From contig JACTMI010000016.1 in the NCBI GenBank assembly GCA_014584695.1, positions 43,022-107,021 on the forward strand: a stretch of DNA of 64,000 bases. The letters run 5' to 3'. The position numbers were made by a program, and so were the translations under genes. Below the pieces are notes generated by a model that worked only from the letters and a program-made list of their open reading frames with translations, was not told the origin of the DNA and ran no database searches. Each line of letters starts with the position of its first letter. Positions within the stretch are counted from its first letter, which is position 1. Origin of the DNA: Acidobacteriota bacterium. GTDB lineage: Bacteria; Acidobacteriota; Thermoanaerobaculia; Multivoradales; JAGPDF01. This document shows positions 11,717 through 19,937 of this stretch, piece by piece.

Positions 11717-13267
11717 ATGTCCCAGAAAATGCTGATCGAGAGCGACCCGTACGAGACGCGCATCGCGCTGCTCGAGTTCGACCGCGTGACCGAGGTCCAT
11801 CTCGAGCGCCGCCATCACCGCGGGGTGGTGGGCAACGTCTACAAGGGGCGGGTGACGCGGGTGCTGCCCGGCATGCAGGCGGCGTTCGTCGACATCGGCC
11901 TCGAGCGCGACGCCTTCCTCTACGTCGACGATGTCATCGACACCGCCGCGGCCGAGGAGGCGATGGAGACTGTGGGGGGCGCGTCCGAGGAACGGCTGGA
12001 TCCGGCGCCGCCGCTCGCCGTGGAGGGCGAGGAGGGAGCCGACCTGGTGCCGCCGCCCGCCCCGCCGCCTTCGATCGACAGCCTGCTCAAGGCCGGCCAG
12101 GAGCTGCTGGTGCAGGTCACCAAGGACCCGCTGCCCAACAAGGGGGCGCGGGTGACGACCCAGATCACGCTGCCCGGTCGCTTCCTGGTGCGCATGCCGA
12201 CGGTCGGGCACCTCGGCGTCTCGCGCCGGATCGAGAACGAAGCGGAGCGCCAGCGCCTCAAGGAGTTGCTGGAACAGATCGCCGATGGCGCGGGCGGCTG
12301 GATCGTGCGCACCGCCGGCGAGGACCACGATCTCGCCGACTTCGTGGCCGACCGCGACTACCTGAACGGCCTGTGGGAGCGAATCCGGCATCGGGCCGAG
12401 TCCGGCGGCGTGCCGCTGCTCGTCCACCAGGACCTGGACCTCGCGCTGCGGGTGGTCCGCGACCACTTCTCGGCCGACTTCTCGGTGCTCTGGGTCGACG
12501 GCGAGGAGACCTACACTCGAATCGTCGAGTTCCTGGACCAGGTGCAGCCGGTACTGGTGCCGCGGGTCAAGCTCGATCGCGAGGAGCGACGGCTGTTCGA
12601 CCGCTTCGGCATCGACCGCGAAATCGAGGCGGCGCTCAAGCCGAAGGTCTGGCTCCGCTCGGGCGGCTACCTGGTCATCAATCCGACCGAGGCGCTGGTC
12701 GCCATCGACGTCAACACCGGCCGCTACGTCGGCGTGCGCAATCTCGAGGAGACCGCGCTCGCCACCAACCTCGAGGCGGTCGAGGAGGTGGTGCGTCAGA
12801 TCCGGCTGCGCGACCTGGGCGGCATCATCGTGCTCGACCTGATCGACATGGTCGAGAAGGAGCACCGCGAGCGCGTCTTCGAAGCGCTCGAGCGCGAGCT
12901 GCGCAAGGACCGGGCGAAGTACAAGGTGCTGTCGATCTCGGAGTTCGGCCTGGTCGAAATCACCCGCAAGCGGAGCCGCTCGAACCTCGAGCGGCTGCTG
13001 ACCCAGACCTGCCCCTACTGCGAGGGCAGCGGCCGCATCCCGTCGCTCGCCACGATCTGCCTGTCGCTGCGCCGTGCCGCCCTGCGGCTGCGCGGCACCG
13101 TCGGCTCGAAGGAGCTGCTGCTGCGCGTCCATCCCGACGTCGCGCGGGCGCTCCAGGGCGACGAGCGCCAGATCGTGGCCGAGCTGGCGCGGGAGCTCGG
13201 CGCGGCGATTCTGGTCCAGGCCGACGCCAAGCTGCACCACACCGGCTTCGATATCCTCGAAGTGTGA
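11717..13267 (+). CDS. rng: Ribonuclease G (RNase E/G family)
   Basis: A single-strand endoribonuclease of the RNase E/G family, without the long C-terminal scaffold of RNase E (516 residues). The N-terminal S1 domain (GVVGNVYKGRVTRVLPGMQAAFVDIG) carries an acidic Pro-rich insertion at about residues 80-125. The 5'-sensor and DNase I-like domains follow, with VAIDVNTGRYVG containing a Mg-binding Asp, and the zinc-link CPYCEGSG near residue 435. Placement after the mre/rod genes is common for rng (cafA). The stop overlaps the next gene as GTGA. Confidence 0.95.
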   Translation: MSQKMLIESDPYETRIALLEFDRVTEVHLERRHHRGVVGNVYKGRVTRVLPGMQAAFVDIGLERDAFLYVDDVIDTAAAEEAMETVGGASEERLDPAPPLAVEGEEGADLVPPPAPPPSIDSLLKAGQELLVQVTKDPLPNKGARVTTQITLPGRFLVRMPTVGHLGVSRRIENEAERQRLKELLEQIADGAGGWIVRTAGEDHDLADFVADRDYLNGLWERIRHRAESGGVPLLVHQDLDLALRVVRDHFSADFSVLWVDGEETYTRIVEFLDQVQPVLVPRVKLDREERRLFDRFGIDREIEAALKPKVWLRSGGYLVINPTEALVAIDVNTGRYVGVRNLEETALATNLEAVEEVVRQIRLRDLGGIIVLDLIDMVEKEHRERVFEALERELRKDRAKYKVLSISEFGLVEITRKRSRSNLERLLTQTCPYCEGSGRIPSLATICLSLRRAALRLRGTVGSKELLLRVHPDVARALQGDERQIVAELARELGAAILVQADAKLHHTGFDILEV

Positions 13268-15450
13268 GCCCGCTCTTCACCGTCGAGGGCTTCCGGGGCG
13301 AGGCCGCGGCGGCGTTCGAGGTCGCGGATCCCGGCGCCGAGGCGCTGCGGCTGCTCGATCCCGGCGTCGCGCTCGACACCCTGCACTGGGGTCGCAACTA
13401 CCTCTACCGGGCGCGCGTCGACCTCCGGCACGGACCGCTCGAGGTGGTGGTCAAGCAGTTCCGGCACGGCTCTCGCGGCGCCCGCCTGAGACGCCGCCTG
13501 TCCGGCGACAAGGCGGCCAAGAGCTGGCGGATCGCCCACGCCCTCGCGGCCGCTGGCTTCGAGACGCCGGAGCCGCTGCTGCGGCTCGAAGCCGAGGCCG
13601 CGGACGGGCCGTCGCTCTACGTCACCCGATTCCTGCCGGGCCGGACCGAGCTGCGCTATCCGCTGCGGGCGCGCAACGCCGGCGAGGAGGCGGCGCGCTT
13701 CCCGGGGCTCGATTTCGGCGCCCTGATCGCGGCGGTCGCGCGCCTCGCGCGGCGGCTCCACGACGCCGGCTTCTGGTTTCGCGACTTCTCGGTCGGCAAC
13801 CTCCTGGTCGATCTCGAGGCGGCGGCCGCCGGCGCCGCGCCGGCGATCGCCCTGGTCGACCTCAACCGCTGCCGGCAGCTCGCGGCGGTGTCGACCCGGG
13901 CGCGAATGCGCGACCTGGCCCGGCTGCCGCTCGACCGCGCCGAAGACCGCGACCGCCTGCTCCAGGCCTACTTCGGCGGCAGCCCCCCCGCCGGCGCGGC
14001 GCTCGCCTACGGCGCGACGCGCGCCGCTTTCCACGGCCGCCATCGGCTCAAGCGCCGCCTGCGCGGCACGCTGGCGACGCTGCGCTCGTGGCTGGTGCCG
14101 CGCGGCGCGCACGCCCACATCCCGAAGCCGCCGGCGGGGGCGGGCGCGCGCGACAAGATCGTCTGGGACCATCTCTCGGACCAACCGCACTCCCACGCCG
14201 GGCGGCTCGAGCGGACGCTGGTCCGGATCGCCGACCTGCCGAGCCACCTGCGCACCTGGAGCGCGCTCGCCGGCGCCTTGCCGCGCATTCGGCGCGCCTA
14301 CCGCGAGCTGGTCGCGGCGCGCGGGCGCGCGCCGTTTTCCTGGCCCGCGGCGGGCGTCGGCCTGCGCCCCGATCCGCGGCGGCCGGACGAGCTGCTGGCG
14401 GCGTTCGGGGAGCTCGGTCTGCGGCGGGCGCTGCTGCGCCTCCACCCCTGGCAGCGCGAGCACGACGCCGAGGAGGAGCTGGCGCGCGAGCTCGCCGGCC
14501 GCGGCGTGGAGCTCGCTTTCACCCTGCCGCAGAGCCGCGAGCTGGTGCGCGACCCGGCGCGCTGGCGCGCCGCCGTGACCGAGTTGGGCGAGCGCTTCCT
14601 GCGCTACGGCCGTTGGGTCCAGATCGGACAGGCCATCAACCGCAGCAAGTGGGGAATCTGGAACTACGACGAGTACCTGGAGCTCGCCGCCGCGGCGGCC
14701 GAGATCCTGCGGCGGATCGAGCCCCGGGTCGAGCTCGCCGGACCCGCGGTGATCGACTTCGAGCTCCACGTGACCGCCGCGGTCGCCAACCGGCGGCACC
14801 CGACGCTGCGCTTCGACCGGCTCGCGAGCCTGCTCTACGTCGACCGTCGCGGCGCGCCGGAGAACCGCCAGCTCGGATTCGACACCGTCGACAAGGTGAC
14901 TTTGGCCGCCGCGATCGCGGCCTCGGCGCGACAGATCGGGCGGCCGGCGAGCTGGATCTCGGAGGTCAACTGGCCGCTGCGCGAGGGCCCCCACTCGCCG
15001 GCCGGCCGCGCGGTGGCGGTCGACGAGGAGACGCAGGCCGACTATCTCGCCCGCTACTTCCTGCTCGCCTACGGCAGCGGCTGGGTCGAGCGGATCGACT
15101 GGTGGCAGCTCGCCGCGCGCGGCTACGGTCTGGCGGACCCGCAGCCCGACGGGGGGCTCCGCCGCCGCCCCGCCTTGCGGGCGCTGGCGGCGCTCGAGCG
15201 GCGGCTGGCCGGCACCTTCTGCCACGGCGCGGCGCCGGCGCCCGCGGGGGCTCGGTGGCTCCGCTTCAGCCGGCCGGACGGCAGCGAGGTGTGGGCCGGC
15301 TGGTCCCTCGCCGGCGCGGTCGCGGCCCGCCTGCCGGCGCCGCCGGCGCGCGCCTTCGACCGCGGCGGCGAGCCCCTGGCGCCGCCGGTCGGCGAGCGCG
15401 TCGAGCTGCTGCCGTCGGTGCGCTACTTCGAGCTCGCGCCGGGAGGGTAG
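13264..15450 (+). CDS. LPS-kinase-like (InaA/Kdo-kinase fold) protein fused to a degenerate TIM-barrel glycosidase-like domain
   Basis: A 728-residue two-domain protein. Residues about 1-270 form a small protein-kinase-like fold of the LPS kinase/InaA type: catalytic Lys64 in VVVKQF, FRDFSVGN with Asp174 and Asn179, and a DFG-equivalent Asp199 in LVDLN. Residues about 350-650 look like a clan-A glycoside hydrolase TIM barrel. The usual QIGNEPN acid/base motif reads QIGQAIN (453-459), with Ala457 where Glu is expected. The nucleophile-like Glu567 in SEVNWP is kept. The GTG start overlaps the rng stop (GTGA), so it is translationally coupled. The kinase part could phosphorylate lipid A/core sugars and the barrel could bind glycan; the substrate is unknown. 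Confidence 0.75.
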   Translation: MSPLFTVEGFRGEAAAAFEVADPGAEALRLLDPGVALDTLHWGRNYLYRARVDLRHGPLEVVVKQFRHGSRGARLRRRLSGDKAAKSWRIAHALAAAGFETPEPLLRLEAEAADGPSLYVTRFLPGRTELRYPLRARNAGEEAARFPGLDFGALIAAVARLARRLHDAGFWFRDFSVGNLLVDLEAAAAGAAPAIALVDLNRCRQLAAVSTRARMRDLARLPLDRAEDRDRLLQAYFGGSPPAGAALAYGATRAAFHGRHRLKRRLRGTLATLRSWLVPRGAHAHIPKPPAGAGARDKIVWDHLSDQPHSHAGRLERTLVRIADLPSHLRTWSALAGALPRIRRAYRELVAARGRAPFSWPAAGVGLRPDPRRPDELLAAFGELGLRRALLRLHPWQREHDAEEELARELAGRGVELAFTLPQSRELVRDPARWRAAVTELGERFLRYGRWVQIGQAINRSKWGIWNYDEYLELAAAAAEILRRIEPRVELAGPAVIDFELHVTAAVANRRHPTLRFDRLASLLYVDRRGAPENRQLGFDTVDKVTLAAAIAASARQIGRPASWISEVNWPLREGPHSPAGRAVAVDEETQADYLARYFLLAYGSGWVERIDWWQLAARGYGLADPQPDGGLRRRPALRALAALERRLAGTFCHGAAPAPAGARWLRFSRPDGSEVWAGWSLAGAVAARLPAPPARAFDRGGEPLAPPVGERVELLPSVRYFELAPGG

Positions 15451-15463
15451 ACTGGCGCGCACC

Positions 15464-16102
15464 ATGCCCCGTCCCCCGATCCGGGTGTTGCTCGTCGACG
15501 ACCACGCCATCGTCCGCGAGGGCTTGCGCATGCTGCTCGAGCAGGAGGAGGACCTCGAGGTCGTCGCCGAGGCCGGCGATGGCGAGGAGGCGATCCGGCT
15601 CGCCGCGGTCCACCGCCCCGACCTGGTCCTGATGGACGTCTTCATGCCGGAGCTCGACGGCGTCGAGGCGGCCCGGCGGATCCTGGCCGCGCCGGATCCG
15701 CCCCGCATCCTGATGCTCTCCTCGCTCTCGGAGGAGGGCGCGGTGCGGGGCGCTATCGAGGCCGGCGCGCTCGGCTACCTGCTCAAGGACGTCTCGCAGG
15801 AGACCCTGGTGCGCGCGCTCCGGGACGCCGTCGAGGACCGCCCGACGCTCCATCCCGACGCCCAGCGGATCCTGATGCGCAAACCGCGGCCGACGCCGCT
15901 CGACCAGCTGACGCCGCGCGAGCGCTCGGTGCTCGAGCTGCTGGCCCAGGGGCGCAGCAACCGCCAGATCGCGAACCGGCTGGAGCTCACCGAGGGGACC
16001 GTCAAGGGCTATCTGACGACCATCTTCGACAAGCTCGGGGTGGTCGACCGGACGCAGGCCGCGCTGCTCGCGGCCGAGCACGGGCTGGGCAAGCGGGGGT
16101 GA
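15464..16102 (+). CDS. NarL/FixJ-family response regulator (orphan)
   Basis: A 212-residue two-domain regulator. The receiver domain (1-120) has the acidic pocket VDDH (Asp12, Asp13), phosphoacceptor Asp58 in LMDVFMP, and Lys in LLKD. The C-terminal LuxR-type helix-turn-helix is LTPRERSVLELLAQGRSNRQIA followed by EGTVKGYLTTIFDKL. No histidine kinase is nearby. A TAGACT hexamer ends 10 nt before the ATG and no good ribosome-binding site is present, so the leader is very short. The neighbouring htrA-like gene may be its target or just a neighbour. Confidence 0.92.
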   Translation: MPRPPIRVLLVDDHAIVREGLRMLLEQEEDLEVVAEAGDGEEAIRLAAVHRPDLVLMDVFMPELDGVEAARRILAAPDPPRILMLSSLSEEGAVRGAIEAGALGYLLKDVSQETLVRALRDAVEDRPTLHPDAQRILMRKPRPTPLDQLTPRERSVLELLAQGRSNRQIANRLELTEGTVKGYLTTIFDKLGVVDRTQAALLAAEHGLGKRG

Positions 16103-16155
16103 CTTCCGGCCGGGCGACGTCCGGCCTGGAACGGGACTTGTATCCCCCGAGTGCC

Positions 16156-17460
16156 ATGCGCCGTTTCGCCCTCGCTTCAGCCGCGCTCGCCGTCGTCGCC
16201 GCCCTCGCGGCGACCCCCGCCGCGCCGCAGAGCGCCGAAGCGGTGCGGCGGACGCCGGTCGTCCAGGTCGTCGAGCGGGTCGCGCCGGCGGTGGTCAACA
16301 TCGCCGCCGAATCGATGGTCCGCCAGGTCGATCCCTTCTTCGGCAATTTCTTCGGCGGACGGGCGCGCCGGACCCAGTCGCTCGGCTCGGGTCTGATCGT
16401 CGACCCGAACGGCGTCGTGGTGACGAACGCCCACGTCATCGAGGGCGCCTCGCGCATCGTGGTCACCACCCGCGAAGGCCGCGAGCTCGAAGCCGAGGTG
16501 CTCGGCTCCGACCGGGACGCCGACCTGGCGGTGCTCAAGGTCCAGGGTCCCGGGCTGCCCGCGGTGCCTCTCGGCGCGAGCGGCGACCTGCTGATGGGAG
16601 AGACCGTGATCGCGATCGGCAACCCGTTCGGGCTGAGCCACACGGTGACCACCGGCGTCCTCTCGGCGCGCGGGCGCACGGTGCCGACGGAGAGCGGTGA
16701 CGCCGCCTACACCGACTTCCTGCAGACCGACGCCTCGATCAACCCGGGCAACTCCGGCGGCCCGCTGGTCGACCTGGCGGGGCGGGTGATCGGCATCAAC
16801 ACGGCGATCGTCTCCGGGGCCAACGGCATCGGCTTCGCCATTCCGGCCGACCGGGCCCAGCGGGTGGTCGACGACCTGCTCCGCTTCGGCAGCCTGCAGC
16901 CGCTGTGGACCGGGCTGCGGCTGGTGACGATCGACCCCGAGCTGGCCCGGCGCGAGGGCTACCCGGTCACCCGCGGCGCCCTGGTCGAGCGGGTCTACGA
17001 GAACTCGCCGGCCGACCGCGCCGGCCTGCGCCCGGGGGATCTGGTGGTGGCGGTCGAGGGCAAGCCGCTGTCGGCGCGCGAGGACGTGACCACCGCGCTC
17101 TACAGCGTCCCGGCCGGAACCCCGGTCCAGCTCGAGCTCCGGCGGGGAAGCTCGACGCTCCGCCTGGCGCTCACCGCGATGCGGCCACCCCCCGGTCTCG
17201 GCGCCCGGATGCTCGAGCGGGCGGTCGGCCTCCGGGTGGAGCTCGACCGCGGCGGACTGGTGGTGACCGAGGTCCTGCGTGGCTCGCTCGCCGACCGCAA
17301 GGGGCTGCGGCCGGGCGACCGGCTCCTCGGCGCCAACGGCCAGCGGGTCCAGGAGGTCGAGGGGTTGGGCCGCGAAGTGCTGCGCGGGCTGGATCGAGGC
17401 GGCCTGCTGCTGGTCGTCCAGCGCGGCCGCTACGCCTACCACCTGAGCTTCGCGCTCTAG
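16156..17460 (+). CDS. HtrA/DegP-family periplasmic serine protease with two PDZ domains
   Basis: A 434-residue secreted S1C protease for envelope quality control. The signal peptide is residues 1-27 (basic start, hydrophobic core, cleavage near APQSAEA). The catalytic triad is His93 (TNAHVIEG), Asp123 (DADLAVLKV) and Ser200 (GNSGGPLV). Two PDZ domains follow at about 260-345 and 355-430. The ATG at 16156 is preferred because it starts the signal peptide. A GTG at 16099 overlapping the regulator's stop would add 19 residues in front of it and could allow translational coupling. Confidence 0.93.
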   Translation: MRRFALASAALAVVAALAATPAAPQSAEAVRRTPVVQVVERVAPAVVNIAAESMVRQVDPFFGNFFGGRARRTQSLGSGLIVDPNGVVVTNAHVIEGASRIVVTTREGRELEAEVLGSDRDADLAVLKVQGPGLPAVPLGASGDLLMGETVIAIGNPFGLSHTVTTGVLSARGRTVPTESGDAAYTDFLQTDASINPGNSGGPLVDLAGRVIGINTAIVSGANGIGFAIPADRAQRVVDDLLRFGSLQPLWTGLRLVTIDPELARREGYPVTRGALVERVYENSPADRAGLRPGDLVVAVEGKPLSAREDVTTALYSVPAGTPVQLELRRGSSTLRLALTAMRPPPGLGARMLERAVGLRVELDRGGLVVTEVLRGSLADRKGLRPGDRLLGANGQRVQEVEGLGREVLRGLDRGGLLLVVQRGRYAYHLSFAL

Positions 17461-17474
17461 CGGCGGCAGGGCGC

Positions 17475-17780
17475 TCAGTCGAGATCGAACGGCCGCCGGG
17501 GCGGCAGATCGGGCTCGTCCTGCGCGCGTTTGAGCGCTTCCTGGAACTTCTCCTCGAGCAGACGGTCCTGGTCGGCGAGCGCCGCTTTCTCGCGTTCGAA
17601 CAGCTCCTCCGCCCGCTCTTTCTGGGTGTCGAGCGCGGCGAGCAGCGCGTCGAAGTCCTTGCCCCCGGCCGGCGGCTGCTTGGCGGGCCGGTGCCCGAGC
17701 AGGGCGCCGGTCTCGGCATCGACGGCGAGCTCGCTGCCGCAGTCCGGGCAGCGAACCGTCAGCTTGCGGGTGGTGGTCAC
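17475..17780 (-). CDS. Small zinc-ribbon / coiled-coil protein
   Basis: A 101-residue protein starting at GTG 17778-17780. The N-terminus has a CPDCGSEL half zinc ribbon (only one CxxC pair visible), then a Lys/Pro linker and a charged helix (about 40-90, rich in Glu/Lys) likely to be coiled. A strong GGAGGTAA lies about 10 nt upstream of the GTG. Function is unknown. It is divergent from the lipoprotein gene and convergent with htrA. Confidence 0.75.
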   Translation of the reverse strand: MTTTRKLTVRCPDCGSELAVDAETGALLGHRPAKQPPAGGKDFDALLAALDTQKERAEELFEREKAALADQDRLLEEKFQEALKRAQDEPDLPPRRPFDLD

Positions 17781-17802
17781 GGGCCGATCTTACCTCCGAG
17801 GC

Positions 17803-17830
17803 TCGACAGCGACCGCCGGGGTTCTACAAT
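17803..17830 (+). promoter_or_regulatory. Sigma70-type promoter of the ligand-binding lipoprotein gene
   Basis: TCGACA (17803-17808), a 16-nt spacer and TACAAT (17825-17830) are each 5/6 matches to consensus. The ATG at 17873 follows a GGAGGGGG ribosome-binding site, giving a leader of about 36 nt. It is one of the best promoters in the window. Confidence 0.7.
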
Positions 17831-17872
17831 AGTGGACCGAAGGATCGAAATCTCCTCGGGAGGGGGTCGCCC

Positions 17873-19075
17873 ATGAAGCGGACTCGCAGCAACCTCTGGC
17901 GCGTGCTCTGGGCCGTGCCGTTCACGCTCGTGCTCGGCTCCTGCGGCGGTGGCCCGGTGCGCGTCGGCGCCGTGTTGCCCCAGACCGGCGCGGCCGAGGT
18001 CTACGGCAAGTCCATCCAGCGCGGTATCGATCTGGCCGCCGAGCTGGCCAAGGCCGATTCCGGGGCGCCCGCGGTCCAGCTGATCACCGTCGACTCCGGG
18101 TCCGACCCGGAGCGTGCCCAGGACGAGCTCAAGAAGCTGCTCGACGGCGGCGCCCTGACGGTGATCGGCGGCGTCACCAGCGCCGAGGCGCTGGCCATGG
18201 TCCCGGTGGCGGAGAAGGTGGACCGGATCCTGCTCTCGCCCTCGGCCTCGCTGCCGCAACTGACGGGCATCTCGTCGAACTTCTTCCGCATCTATCCCTC
18301 CGATTTCGCCGAGGGGGCGGTGATGGCCCGGTACGCCTACGACAACCTGCGGCTGACCACGGCGGTCATCCTGGCCAAACAGGAGACCTACGCCAAGGGG
18401 ATCCAGCAGGTCTTCGCGGACGAGTTCCAGCGCAAGGGGGGGAAGATCCTCGAGGTGATCGAGTTCCCGCCCAATACCGCCGACTTCGCGGCCCTGGCCG
18501 ACCGCGCCCTGACCCTGCGCCCCGAGTCCGTCTACGTCGCCGCTTACGCCGAGGAGATCTCGCGCATGGTCTCCGAGCTGCGCGCCCACAAGTTCCCGGG
18601 CCTGATCCTGACCACCTCGTCGTTCGCCGCCGCCTCGACCATCGCCAACACCGGCGCCGCCGCCGAGGGCGTGCTCTTCACCCAGGCCTCGTTCGAGGTC
18701 GAGGGCGAGCTGGCGCCCCAGGTCAAGAGCTTCGTCACCGCCTACCGCGCCAAGTACCGCAGCGATCCGGACATCTACGCCGCGCACGGCTTCGACGCCT
18801 ACAACATCGTCCTGGAGGCCATCCGCCAGGGTGGCACCAGCGGCTCGTCGTTCTGGAAGGGGATGCGCAACATCCGCGAGTACCCCGGGGTCACCGGCGT
18901 GATCCAGTTCGACGAGAAGGGCGACGTGCAGAAGTTCCCGCGCGTCTACGTGGTCGAGAAGGGGCGCGCCGTCGATCGCGAGCAGCAGCGCCAGCGCCAG
19001 CTCGACGACGCCCGCAAGCGGATCGAGGAGATCGAGCGACAGCTGCGCGACCTGCAGCAGAAACAGGGCAGCTGA
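17873..19075 (+). CDS. Periplasmic-binding-protein-type lipoprotein (LivK/LpoA-like fold)
   Basis: A 400-residue exported protein with a lipoprotein signal ending LVLGSC (lipid-modified Cys about residue 24), then a type-1 periplasmic-binding fold starting VRVGAVLPQTGAAEVYG, as in branched-chain amino-acid binding proteins. The last about 40 residues form a highly charged coiled coil, uncommon in simple ABC binding proteins. No LIV permease genes lie beside it; the next genes are a polysaccharide exporter. It may be a free ligand sensor or an envelope-assembly factor of the LpoA type rather than a transporter subunit. Confidence 0.8.
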   Translation: MKRTRSNLWRVLWAVPFTLVLGSCGGGPVRVGAVLPQTGAAEVYGKSIQRGIDLAAELAKADSGAPAVQLITVDSGSDPERAQDELKKLLDGGALTVIGGVTSAEALAMVPVAEKVDRILLSPSASLPQLTGISSNFFRIYPSDFAEGAVMARYAYDNLRLTTAVILAKQETYAKGIQQVFADEFQRKGGKILEVIEFPPNTADFAALADRALTLRPESVYVAAYAEEISRMVSELRAHKFPGLILTTSSFAAASTIANTGAAAEGVLFTQASFEVEGELAPQVKSFVTAYRAKYRSDPDIYAAHGFDAYNIVLEAIRQGGTSGSSFWKGMRNIREYPGVTGVIQFDEKGDVQKFPRVYVVEKGRAVDREQQRQRQLDDARKRIEEIERQLRDLQQKQGS

Positions 19076-19136
19076 GATCGATCCGGCAGATCCCCGCGCG
19101 CCGCGCCTCGAAGCGGCGCTGCCGCCGCGGCCGCCG

Positions 19137-19937
19137 ATGAGCGGCGTCGCCCGCACGCTCGCCGGCCACCGGGGGCTGCTCGCGACCCTGACGGCGCGCG
19201 AGCTCAAGGGGCGCTACCGTGGCTCCGTGCTCGGCTTCCTCTGGTCGCTCGTCCAGCCGCTGCTGCTGCTCGCCGTCTACAGCGTCGTCTTCGGCCTGGT
19301 GTTCGAGCAGCGCGCGGGGGTGGGCGCCGACCCCTACCCGCTGTTCCTGGTCTGCGGGCTCTTCCCCTGGATCTGGTTCGCCAGCGCGCTCGGCGAAGGA
19401 ACCGTCTCGCTGGTCGCCAATGCCGGGCTGATCCGGCGCGCGGTCTTTCCGGCCGAGCTGCTGCCGATGGTGCCGGTGCTGTCGAATCTCGTCCACCTCC
19501 TGCTCGCGCTGCCGGTGATCTTCGGTGGCCTGCTCCTGGCGCGCGCCACCGGGCACGAGGTCGGCGGTTGGGGGGTCCTGGCGCTGCCCGCGATCCTGGC
19601 GCTCCAGCTGCCGCTGGTGGGCGGGCTGGCGCTCGGGCTGGCGGCGCTGCACGCGCACTTCAAGGACGTGCGCGACCTGCTGACCAGCGCCTTGACCCTG
19701 CTCTTCTTCCTGACGCCGATCCTCTACACGCTCGAGGCGGTGCCGAGCGGCCTGCGCTGGCTGATGCGGCTCTCGCCGGCGACGCCGTTCACCCTCGCCT
19801 ACCAGGAGGCGCTGCTCGCCGGCCGCTTCCCGGGACCGGGGCTCTGGCTCCAGATGGCGGCGTTTGCGGCCGTCGCCTTCCTGGCCGGCGCGGCGCTGTT
19901 CGCGCGCCTGCGCGAGACCCTGGTCGAGGCGGTATGA
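19137..19937 (+). CDS. ABC-2-type polysaccharide/O-antigen export permease (Wzm-like)
   Basis: A 266-residue membrane protein with six predicted helices. The N-terminal ELKGRYRGSVLGFLWSLVQPL is the family signature of the O-antigen/teichoic-acid ABC-2 permeases. Together with the next gene it would export lipid-linked polysaccharide across the inner membrane. The stop overlaps the ATPase start (ATGA at 19934-19937). Confidence 0.92.
   Translation: MSGVARTLAGHRGLLATLTARELKGRYRGSVLGFLWSLVQPLLLLAVYSVVFGLVFEQRAGVGADPYPLFLVCGLFPWIWFASALGEGTVSLVANAGLIRRAVFPAELLPMVPVLSNLVHLLLALPVIFGGLLLARATGHEVGGWGVLALPAILALQLPLVGGLALGLAALHAHFKDVRDLLTSALTLLFFLTPILYTLEAVPSGLRWLMRLSPATPFTLAYQEALLAGRFPGPGLWLQMAAFAAVAFLAGAALFARLRETLVEAV

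Noticed and set aside
11671..13263. N-terminal extension of the kinase/TIM-barrel frame across rng
   Set aside because: The stretch is an Arg/Gly/Ala-rich shadow of rng in another frame. The GTGA junction at 13264 gives a natural start.
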